Shown: positions 36,333-44,638 of the stretch, in pieces
Layout of the letters: each line of letters starts with the position of its first letter
How positions within the stretch are numbered: the stretch's first letter is position 1
Assembly: GCF_036880965.1 (NCBI RefSeq)
Contig: NZ_JBAJMV010000002.1
Coordinates: 62,001 to 126,000, forward strand
Reading direction: 5' to 3'
DNA: 64,000 nt
Source: JAUASW01 sp036880965
Lineage (GTDB): Bacteria; Pseudomonadota; Gammaproteobacteria; Burkholderiales; Burkholderiaceae_C
Notes under the pieces: model-generated
The model's input: the letters and a program-made list of their open reading frames with translations, nothing else
The model's database searches: none
What the model was told of the DNA's origin: nothing
Made by a program: the position numbers and the translations under genes

Positions 36333-37282
36333 GTGAATTGCACAAATTCTTGTTTGAAGGTCTGCCGGTGCGCGGCCTGCTGGTGCGTCTGACCGAAGGG
36401 TGGCGCGAGGTGCTGAAGCGACGCGAGTCCAGTGGTGCCTTTCCGACCGAGGTGCGCGAGCTGCTCGGCGAAATGACGGCGGCCAGCGTGCTGATGCAGG
36501 CCAACATCAAGTTCAATGGTTCGCTGGTGATGCAGGTGATGGGCGATGGCCCCCTGAAGCTGATCGTGGCCGAGGCCCGGCCTGACCTCACTTTTCGCGC
36601 CACCGCCAAGGTGGTGGGCGAAGTGCCGGCCGGCGCCGGCTTGCAGCAGATGCTCAATGTCCATGGCAAGGGCCGCTGCGCGATCACGCTGGACCCGCTG
36701 AACAAGCTGCCGGGCCAGCAGCCCTACCAGGGCGTGGTGTCGCTGCACGGCCAGGAGCATGAGCCGCTGCAAAGCCTTGCGGACGTGCTCGGCAACTACA
36801 TGCTGCAGTCCGAGCAGCTCGATACCAAGCTGGTCCTGGCCGCGAACGACGAGATCGCCGCAGGTCTGCTGATTCAGCATCTGCCGATCGAAGGCGAAGG
36901 CAATCTGCAGGGCAAGAAGGCCAGTGCCGAAGACATCACCGACGCCTTCAATCGCATGGCCACGCTGGCTTCATCGCTGACGCGCGAGGAGCTCCTGACG
37001 CTGGATGCAGACACCTTGCTGCGTCGGCTCTACTGGCAGGAGGGTCTGCAGCGTTTTGAGCCCACCGAGCCGCGCTTTGCCTGCAGTTGCTCGCGCCCGC
37101 GAGTGGGCCAGATGCTCAAGGGCCTGGGTCGCGAGGAAATCGACTCGGTGCTGGCCGAACGCGGCGACGTGGAAGTGGGTTGCGACTTCTGCGGCTTGCA
37201 ATACAGCTTCGACGCCGTCGATGTGGGTGAGCTGTTCTCGGACAAGGCGGCGCAGTCCGGCGGCAGCAGCACGATGCAGTAA
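36329..37282 (+). CDS. hslO: Redox-regulated chaperone Hsp33
   Basis: A 317-residue cytoplasmic holdase that is switched on by oxidation. The N-terminal substrate-binding domain (ELLGEMTAASVLMQANIKF, QMLNVHGKGRCAITLDP) is followed by a linker and the C-terminal zinc site built from CSCSRP and, after about 30 residues, CDFCGLQY, the four cysteines that form disulfides under stress. It starts inside the stop of the gamma-carbonic anhydrase gene (ATGA), so translation is coupled. It is convergent with the 5'-nucleotidase gene. Confidence 0.95.
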   Translation: MSELHKFLFEGLPVRGLLVRLTEGWREVLKRRESSGAFPTEVRELLGEMTAASVLMQANIKFNGSLVMQVMGDGPLKLIVAEARPDLTFRATAKVVGEVPAGAGLQQMLNVHGKGRCAITLDPLNKLPGQQPYQGVVSLHGQEHEPLQSLADVLGNYMLQSEQLDTKLVLAANDEIAAGLLIQHLPIEGEGNLQGKKASAEDITDAFNRMATLASSLTREELLTLDADTLLRRLYWQEGLQRFEPTEPRFACSCSRPRVGQMLKGLGREEIDSVLAERGDVEVGCDFCGLQYSFDAVDVGELFSDKAAQSGGSSTMQ

Positions 37283-37326
37283 GTCCCGCCCCGGCGCCGC
37301 GCCGCACCGGGCCAGCTGCCGTGTCG

Positions 37327-39009
37327 TCAGTCGATGCGACGCACCCGGTCCATGAGGGGCGCGCGCACCGGTTCGCCGGTCTTCTCGAGATACTCGATCA
37401 CCACTTCCAGGTCGGAGCGACCGATCTGAGGCGCCTTGCCGGCAGCAAAGCTGGTGTAGCCGTCGCCACCGGTGCTCAGATAGTCATTGGTCGTGACGCG
37501 GTAGATCGCCTTTGGATCGATCAGCTTGCCGTTCAGCATCATGGTCTCGGGCAGTACGCGCTGGCCCACGGGTCGCTTGCCGTCCCAGCTGTAGCTGAAG
37601 CCCTTGGACACCGGCAGTGGCGAATTGCGCTGGGTGGGCGGGCGCCATTGCTGCTCCAGCACCCGGCGCAGTTCCTCGCCGGTGAGGCTCACGGTGACCA
37701 GTTCGTTCTTGAAGGGCTGGGCGGCATAGACGTCGCCAAATGTGATCGAACCATCGCCACGCAGAACCAGGCCGCGGCGCACGCCGGTCTGGTTGACCAA
37801 GGCAAGGTGGGCGCCGCCCTGTTCGGGCGCCGCGGTGGCATCCAGGTAGGCATCGGCAATCAGCTGGCCCATGGGGCTGACGCCGGTGCGGTCAGCCTCC
37901 TGCGCGATGGTTTCGTGGATGCGGGCAACCACCCGATTGATCAGTGAAGCAGACTGCGCTTGGTAGGCAGCCAGGAGGCTGGTTTGCTCAGGGTCCTTGG
38001 CGTAGAGCGCAGTGTCGACCACTTCGTTGCGCGCTTCAGCCGAGATGAGCTTGCGGGTCTTGGGGTCGAGCTTGAGGTCGATGGCGGAAACCAGCGTGCC
38101 ATAGCGCTCTGCACTGGTCACCAGGCGGCCGTCGAAGCGGCAGACATAGGAGCGGTGGGTGTGGCCGCTGATCACCAGGCCAACCGCCGGATCCAGCTTC
38201 TTCACCAGGCCGACAATGGCGCCCGACAGACTGGGGCATTCATTGGGGCCGCCGCTCGGGTAGCCGCCTTCATGGATCAGCAGCACAAAGGCTTCCACGC
38301 CCTGGGTCCGCAGTTCGGGCAGCAGCTTGTGGACCGTCTCGACTTCATCGTCAAAGCGCAGGCCTTGCGCCGCGGCCGGGCTGATCAGCTCCGGCGTGCC
38401 GCGCAGCGCCATGCCGATGAAGGCCACCGGGATGCCGTCGAAGCGCCGGATCTCGTAGGGCGGCAGCACGGGCTTGCCGGTCTTCAGGTTGATGGTGCTG
38501 GCGGCCAGGTACTTGTAGCCAGCGCCCTTGAAGGGCTCGGGACCTTTGCAGCCGTCCTTGGGATGGCAGCCGCCGTTCTGCTTGCGCAGCAGTTCGTCCA
38601 GTCCATTGTCGAACTCGTGATTGCCGACCGCGCTCAGCTCCAGCCCCATCAGGCTCAGCGATCGGATGGTCGGCTCGTCATTGAACAGCGCCGACAGCAG
38701 TGGGCTGGCGCCCACCAGATCTCCGGCCGCGACGAAGACGCTGTGGCGTTGGCCATCCCGTAGTTGCTTGACCAAGGTGGCCATGTGCTCGGCGCCACCG
38801 GCATTGACGTGAATCTTCTTGCCCGGATTGGCCGGGTCCGGCAAGGCGATGCCCTCGCGAGGCGGCATCACATTGCCATGGAAATCATTGATTGCCAGGA
38901 GGCGCACGCTGACAGGCCCGGTCGGCACATCCTGCCGTGTGGCACAGCCGGTGAGCACGGCGGCGGCAAGCGCAAGAGACAGGGAGCGGCGAAGAAGGGG
39001 CTTCAGCAT
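37327..39009 (-). CDS. Lipoprotein 5'-nucleotidase/metallophosphoesterase, UshA-like
   Basis: A 560-residue periplasmic enzyme: lipoprotein signal with lipobox LTGC at about residues 20-23, a metallophosphatase domain (INDFHGN, GDLVGAS, VGNHEFDNG, ISGHTHRSYVC) and a C-terminal nucleotide-binding domain (NQTGVRRGL, ITFGDVYAAQPF, TNDYLSTGGDGYT). It would strip phosphate from nucleotides, including NMN, outside the inner membrane. Start 39009 is preferred; 39018 adds three residues. It follows a NadR-like kinase gene by 77 bases, with a possible TAGAAT -10 (39038-39043). Confidence 0.9.
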   Translation of the reverse strand: MLKPLLRRSLSLALAAAVLTGCATRQDVPTGPVSVRLLAINDFHGNVMPPREGIALPDPANPGKKIHVNAGGAEHMATLVKQLRDGQRHSVFVAAGDLVGASPLLSALFNDEPTIRSLSLMGLELSAVGNHEFDNGLDELLRKQNGGCHPKDGCKGPEPFKGAGYKYLAASTINLKTGKPVLPPYEIRRFDGIPVAFIGMALRGTPELISPAAAQGLRFDDEVETVHKLLPELRTQGVEAFVLLIHEGGYPSGGPNECPSLSGAIVGLVKKLDPAVGLVISGHTHRSYVCRFDGRLVTSAERYGTLVSAIDLKLDPKTRKLISAEARNEVVDTALYAKDPEQTSLLAAYQAQSASLINRVVARIHETIAQEADRTGVSPMGQLIADAYLDATAAPEQGGAHLALVNQTGVRRGLVLRGDGSITFGDVYAAQPFKNELVTVSLTGEELRRVLEQQWRPPTQRNSPLPVSKGFSYSWDGKRPVGQRVLPETMMLNGKLIDPKAIYRVTTNDYLSTGGDGYTSFAAGKAPQIGRSDLEVVIEYLEKTGEPVRAPLMDRVRRID

Positions 39010-39086
39010 GGACGACATCCGGGCGGCGGAGCTGCAGATTCTAGGGACCAAACGTTTGCCCTTTGTGTCGGAGCGGCGGATCGTGT

Positions 39087-39764
39087 TCAGCGGGGGCGCT
39101 CTGCGAGCAAGCGATGTTCGCACTCGGGCTGGTCGCACTGCTCGCACGGCCAGCGCCAGGGCTTTTGCGCGGCCTGCTGCGCCTGCAGGCGGCTGAACAG
39201 GCCGGCCGTTCGATCCGGCCGGGCGAGCAGGGGCGAGAGCACGTCCAGCGCGGCTTCCAGGCGCCTTTCCCCATGGCCACCGATGAGCGACCAGGCCAGT
39301 CCCGCGTCCAGCAGGCTGCGCCGGATCAGGGCGTCGACCGGCGCCTGTACTTCCGGACTCTGGCGTTGATGCCCATCGGCCACCCAGGGCAGGTCCAGTG
39401 CCGTGAGCAGCGTCAGCGAGCAGTGCTGCTGGAAGCGCAGCGCTTCGCTGTAAAGGGAGCGGTCGCCGAAGATGAATTCACTGTAGACCGCCGTCATCAG
39501 CGGGGTGGTGTCGCAGATGACCAGCTCGTGCGACTGGCCGGCCAGCTCGATGCGACGAGCCTGCTCGGCAGCGATGCCGGCCTGCTCCTCCTGGCGCGGC
39601 GTGCGCCCCTCATGCGAGCACCAGTCGCGCAGCCATTCGCCGATCAGGGCACATCGCAAGCCCTCCGCCGAGAGCCTTTCATGCAAGGCCTGTGCAAGCG
39701 TTGACTTGCCACTGCTCTCGGCGCCGACGATGGCGACGATCAGCGGTGGACCGCGATCAGGCAT
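39087..39764 (-). CDS. NadR-like ATP-binding kinase (ribosylnicotinamide kinase type)
   Basis: A 225-residue P-loop protein with Walker A GAESSGKST at residues 14-22 and VICDTTPLMTAVYSEF, as in the kinase domain of NadR, but without the NMN adenylyltransferase domain. It likely phosphorylates nicotinamide riboside to NMN. It overlaps pnuC by eight bases, a textbook pairing of transport and kinase. The C-terminal tail ends CEQCDQPECEH, with Cys207, Cys210, Cys215 and His217 placed like a small zinc site, which is unusual for this family. Confidence 0.85.
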   Translation of the reverse strand: MPDRGPPLIVAIVGAESSGKSTLAQALHERLSAEGLRCALIGEWLRDWCSHEGRTPRQEEQAGIAAEQARRIELAGQSHELVICDTTPLMTAVYSEFIFGDRSLYSEALRFQQHCSLTLLTALDLPWVADGHQRQSPEVQAPVDALIRRSLLDAGLAWSLIGGHGERRLEAALDVLSPLLARPDRTAGLFSRLQAQQAAQKPWRWPCEQCDQPECEHRLLAERPR

Positions 39765-40395
39765 GGGCCGTCTTGATCAGCTGGCGCTGCCAGGCGCGCC
39801 AGCCGGCCATCGACATGGGGATGAACACAGCGTAGAGCACCACCGTCAACCAGTAGCCCTTGTAGGCGAACAGCGCCACGCTGACCGTGTTGACGATGAT
39901 CCATACGCTCCAGTTCTCTTGGTACTTGCGGCCCAGCAGCCATTGGCCGAGCAGGCTGGCGACGGTGGGGAAGGCGTCCCAGTAGGGCACGGTGGAATCG
40001 GTCTGGCGGGCCAGGAACAGGCCGAGCGCAGGCCAGGCCAGCAGCGTCAGTGCAATCGCGGTGAGGCGACCGCGAGGGCTCAGGAGTCGAACGCGCAGCG
40101 CGCTACCGTCGTCGGCCGTGCCACGCAGCCATTGCCACCAGCCCCAGATGGAGAGTGCGGCAAACACCAGCTGCAGCGAGGCTTCACCGTAGAGCTTGCC
40201 GCTCCAGAACAGCAGGAAGTAGAGCAGTGAGCTGATGAACGCGAGCGGCCAGGCCAGCGCATGGACCCGCATATTGCAGATCACCATCCAGACCGCGAGC
40301 ACGAAGGCAATGAGCTCGGCCCAGGTGATCGGGCTGCCCAGCAATTCAAACGCGGACGCAAACAGTGGTTGCAGCGAGAGCAGCAGGGCGTCCAT
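39757..40395 (-). CDS. pnuC: Nicotinamide riboside transporter PnuC
   Basis: A 212-residue inner-membrane protein with about seven hydrophobic segments. PnuC hallmarks include WAELIAFVLAVWMVICNM, the SIWGWWQWLRG tryptophan motif and LGRKYQENWSVWIIVNTVSV. It carries nicotinamide riboside by facilitated diffusion; trapping depends on phosphorylation by the overlapping kinase gene. It sits 18 bases downstream of ftsB in the same direction and may be transcribed with it. Confidence 0.92.
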   Translation of the reverse strand: MDALLLSLQPLFASAFELLGSPITWAELIAFVLAVWMVICNMRVHALAWPLAFISSLLYFLLFWSGKLYGEASLQLVFAALSIWGWWQWLRGTADDGSALRVRLLSPRGRLTAIALTLLAWPALGLFLARQTDSTVPYWDAFPTVASLLGQWLLGRKYQENWSVWIIVNTVSVALFAYKGYWLTVVLYAVFIPMSMAGWRAWQRQLIKTAHA

Positions 40396-40413
40396 CGCGA
40401 ACCAGGCGAGGTG

Positions 40414-40683
40414 TCAGCGCAGAACCTGGACGAAGATTTCGTCGGGCTTGACCATGCCCAGCTCGAAGCGGGCCTTTTCCTCGACCATCTCCAGGCCTTC
40501 GCGCAGGTCGCGCAGCTCGGCTTCGAGCTGCGCGTTGCGCGCACGTGCCTTGTCGTTGGCGGCTTCCGCCACGCGCAGCTCCTCGCGCAATTGCACCCCG
40601 CGGCCGATGCCACCCTTGCCGAACCAGAGTTGACCCTGGATCAGCAAGAGGAAGGCAGCGAGGATGACGCTAAGAACTCTCAC
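40414..40683 (-). CDS. ftsB: Cell division protein FtsB
   Basis: An 89-residue divisome protein. It has one N-terminal membrane helix (VLSVILAAFLLLIQGQLWFG) followed by a periplasmic coiled coil (LREELRVAEAANDKARARNAQLEAE is its core region) and ends in ARFELGMVKPDEIFVQV, the conserved FtsB tail. It joins FtsL and FtsQ. It starts 21 bases after eno, as in most proteobacteria. Confidence 0.93.
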   Translation of the reverse strand: MRVLSVILAAFLLLIQGQLWFGKGGIGRGVQLREELRVAEAANDKARARNAQLEAELRDLREGLEMVEEKARFELGMVKPDEIFVQVLR

Positions 40684-40704
40684 GCGCCGGAGTGTAGCCT
40701 TGGC

Positions 40705-41991
<1,287 letters not shown>

Positions 41992-42050
41992 TCAAAAGTC
42001 TCCAAGAGTCAAAAAATCTGTTCGGGCCGCATCCTGCCAGCGATCCGTTA

Positions 42051-42093
42051 CCTGCGCTGAACATCTTGCTGAGCAATTGATGAACAGCGCAGG
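42051..42093 (-). repeat. Inverted repeat between pyrG and eno
   Basis: CCTGCGCTG (42051-42059) and CAGCGCAGG (42085-42093) are perfect reverse complements with 25 bases between, and ATC/GAT inside adds pairs. No T-run follows, so it is more likely an RNA processing or stabilising stem than a strong terminator. Confidence 0.45.
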
Positions 42094-42107
42094 GCGGTCC
42101 AAGGCGT

Positions 42108-43751
42108 TCAGCCCTTCTTGTGTTCCAGCGCTGCCTTGATGAAGGCGGTGAACAGCGGATGGCCGTCCCAGGGCGTGGACTTGAACTCGGGGTGGAACTG
42201 CACACCGACGAACCAGGGGTGCACCGTGCGCGGCAGCTCGACCATTTCGGTGAGTTTTTCGCGCTGGGTGATGGCCGAGATCACCAGGCCGGCTTCCTGC
42301 AAGCGGTCGAGGTAGTGCTCGTTGGCTTCAAAGCGGTGGCGGTGACGCTCGGTCACGACCGGGCCGTAGATGTCATGCGCCAGCGTGCCGCTCTTGACGT
42401 CCGAGCTCTGCGCGCCGAGGCGCATCGTGCCGCCCAGGTCGCTTTTCTCGTCGCGCTTCTGGATCGTGCCGTCGGCGTCCTGCCATTCGTCGATCAGGGC
42501 GATCACCGGGTGCGGTGTGGCCGGGTCGAACTCGGTGGAGTTCGCGCCCTCGAGGCCGGCCATGTGGCGGGCGTACTCGATGGTCGCGACCTGCATCCCG
42601 AGGCAGATGCCGAGGTAGGGAATCTTGTGCTCGCGGGCATATTGCGCCGCCAGGATCTTGCCTTCCACGCCGCGCTTGCCGAAGCCGCCGGGCACCAGGA
42701 TGGCGTCGAACTGCTGGAGCTGGTCGATGTTGTCCTTGGTGAGCAACTCGGAATCGACGTACTCGATCTTCACGCCGGCATGGTTGTGGATGCCGGCATG
42801 GCGCAGGGCCTCGTTCAGCGACTTGTACGAGTCCGACAGGTCGGTGTACTTGCCGCACATGGCGATGGTGACCTGCTTGGCCGGGTTCTCGACCTCGTGC
42901 ACCAGGTGGTCCCAACGCTTCAGGTCGGCGGACTTGGTGTTGAGCTGCAGCTTGGTGCAGATCAGCTGGTCCAGGCCCTGCTCATGCAGCATGCGGGGCA
43001 CCTTGTAGATGGTGTTGACGTCCCACATGGAAATCACGCCGTACTCGGCGACGTTGGTGAACAGCGAAATCTTCTCGCGCTCGTCGTCAGGGATTCGGCG
43101 GTCGGCGCGGCACAGCAGCGCGTCCGGCTGGATACCGATTTCGCGCAGCTTTTGCACCGTGTGCTGGGTGGGCTTGGTCTTGAGCTCGCCAGCGGCGGCG
43201 ATCCAGGGCACGTAGGTCAGGTGGACGAAGGCGACATTGTTCGGCCCGGCCTTCAGGCTCATCTGGCGTGCGGCTTCCAGGAAGGGCAGCGACTCGATGT
43301 CGCCGACGGTGCCGCCGATTTCAACGATGGCCACATCGACTGCATCCGGCGTGCCGTGGCCAGCGCCGCGGCGGATGAATTCCTGCATTTCGTTGGTGAT
43401 GTGCGGAATCACCTGCACAGTCTTGCCCAGGTAGTCACCACGGCGCTCCTTCTCCAGCACCGACATGTAGATCTGTCCGGTGGTGAAGTTGTTGCTCTTC
43501 TTCATCCTTGTCGTGATGAAGCGTTCGTAGTGGCCCAGGTCCAGGTCGGTTTCCGCGCCGTCGTCAGTGACAAAGACTTCGCCGTGCTGGAAGGGGGACA
43601 TCGTGCCTGGATCGACGTTGATGTACGGGTCCAGCTTGATGAGGGTGACTTTGAGGCCGCGCGATTCGAGGATGGCAGCCAGAGAGGCCGATGCAATGCC
43701 CTTGCCGAGAGAGGACACCACACCGCCGGTGACGAAGACGTACTTGGTCAT
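42108..43751 (-). CDS. pyrG: CTP synthase
   Basis: A 547-residue enzyme that makes CTP from UTP using ATP and glutamine. The synthase part starts MTKYVFVTGGVVSSLGKGI, and contains DPYINVDPGTMSPFQHGE and HITNEMQEFIRR; the glutaminase part has the nucleophile in YLGICLGMQ and the His-x-Glu in VQFHPEF. Length is normal. A consensus TATAAT lies 47 bases upstream, inside the next gene's end. Confidence 0.97.
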   Translation of the reverse strand: MTKYVFVTGGVVSSLGKGIASASLAAILESRGLKVTLIKLDPYINVDPGTMSPFQHGEVFVTDDGAETDLDLGHYERFITTRMKKSNNFTTGQIYMSVLEKERRGDYLGKTVQVIPHITNEMQEFIRRGAGHGTPDAVDVAIVEIGGTVGDIESLPFLEAARQMSLKAGPNNVAFVHLTYVPWIAAAGELKTKPTQHTVQKLREIGIQPDALLCRADRRIPDDEREKISLFTNVAEYGVISMWDVNTIYKVPRMLHEQGLDQLICTKLQLNTKSADLKRWDHLVHEVENPAKQVTIAMCGKYTDLSDSYKSLNEALRHAGIHNHAGVKIEYVDSELLTKDNIDQLQQFDAILVPGGFGKRGVEGKILAAQYAREHKIPYLGICLGMQVATIEYARHMAGLEGANSTEFDPATPHPVIALIDEWQDADGTIQKRDEKSDLGGTMRLGAQSSDVKSGTLAHDIYGPVVTERHRHRFEANEHYLDRLQEAGLVISAITQREKLTEMVELPRTVHPWFVGVQFHPEFKSTPWDGHPLFTAFIKAALEHKKG

Positions 43752-43797
43752 TGCTTGCAGCGCCCGGCCGTGCGGGACGCTGTAGTGGGAAATTGCG

Positions 43798-43803
43798 ATT
43801 ATA
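43798..43803 (-). promoter_or_regulatory. -10 element upstream of pyrG
   Basis: On the minus strand GCTATAATCGC contains a perfect TATAAT, 46 bases before the pyrG start. It overlaps the last codons of the alpha/beta hydrolase gene. A fitting -35 is not obvious. Confidence 0.55.
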
Positions 43804-44638
43804 GCGATGCGCTGGCAAGCACCCGCGAGTCATCCTGCAATTCACCCAGCATGCGCAGCACCAGGGCCGCCGTCTCGTCCGGCTTCTCGAAGGGAAACAG
43901 ATGCGTGCCTTCCATCCACTCAAAATGGCGGCGGGCCAGCGCTTTCGAGGCCGCCATGCCGGCCTGGCGCAGCTCTTCAGACCTGGTGCCAGCGATGAAA
44001 CCGACCGGGCATCTGGGCGCATGGCGGTGCAGGATGCGGTCGACGTTGTGCGGCAGCGTGTCGTAGATCTTGGTCTCGACCTCGCGCCGGAAGGCCAGCT
44101 CGATCTGCCCCTCGCGCTCGACGAAGCCGCTCGCTACGTAGTCGGCCAGCACGCGCGGGTCCCAGCGGGCGAACTTGTGCTTGGAAGCAAAATGCTGCTG
44201 CACCGCCTCGCGGCTGGGCCATTGGTAGCGGCGCTGGCTCGAGACCTTGCCCGGCGAGACCTTGTGCATCAGCCGCATCGCCTTCATCACCTGGATGCTG
44301 TGGGCCCGCCAGCCGCTCACGACTGGAGAGTCGATCATCAGGAGCCCTGCGGCCAGCTCGGGCCGGCGGCAGGCCGCCAGCATGCTCAGAGCTCCGCCCA
44401 GCGAATGCCCGACCAGCATCACCGGGCCAGGCGGCTTGACCTCGTCCTCGATGAAATGGATCAGCTGATCACGCAGATGCGGCCAGTTGCTGGTGACCGG
44501 GTAGGCCGGATCGTGGCCGACCATCGGCAAGGCATGAACGTGCCAGCCGGCCTGGCGCCAGATCTCGAACAGCGTGCGATAGCAGCCAGCGGGAAAGCCA
44601 TTGGCATGCGTGAAGACAAGGGTCTTGGAACTCATCAT
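43799..44638 (-). CDS. Alpha/beta hydrolase
   Basis: A 279-residue hydrolase. The nucleophile elbow is VGHSLGGAL, an oxyanion stretch is HANGFPAGCY near the start, and MEGTHLFPFEKP carries the catalytic His near the end; an acidic member is in FIAGTRSEEL. The substrate is unknown. The gene starts at the mutS stop (TGATG), with two consecutive ATGs (44638, 44635), so it is coupled to mutS. I infer no role in mismatch repair. Confidence 0.85.
   Translation of the reverse strand: MMSSKTLVFTHANGFPAGCYRTLFEIWRQAGWHVHALPMVGHDPAYPVTSNWPHLRDQLIHFIEDEVKPPGPVMLVGHSLGGALSMLAACRRPELAAGLLMIDSPVVSGWRAHSIQVMKAMRLMHKVSPGKVSSQRRYQWPSREAVQQHFASKHKFARWDPRVLADYVASGFVEREGQIELAFRREVETKIYDTLPHNVDRILHRHAPRCPVGFIAGTRSEELRQAGMAASKALARRHFEWMEGTHLFPFEKPDETAALVLRMLGELQDDSRVLASASL

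Noticed and set aside
42120..44066. A 648-codon plus-strand ORF opposite pyrG and the hydrolase
   Set aside because: It is the high-GC mirror of pyrG and the hydrolase gene; no motif and no plausible start.
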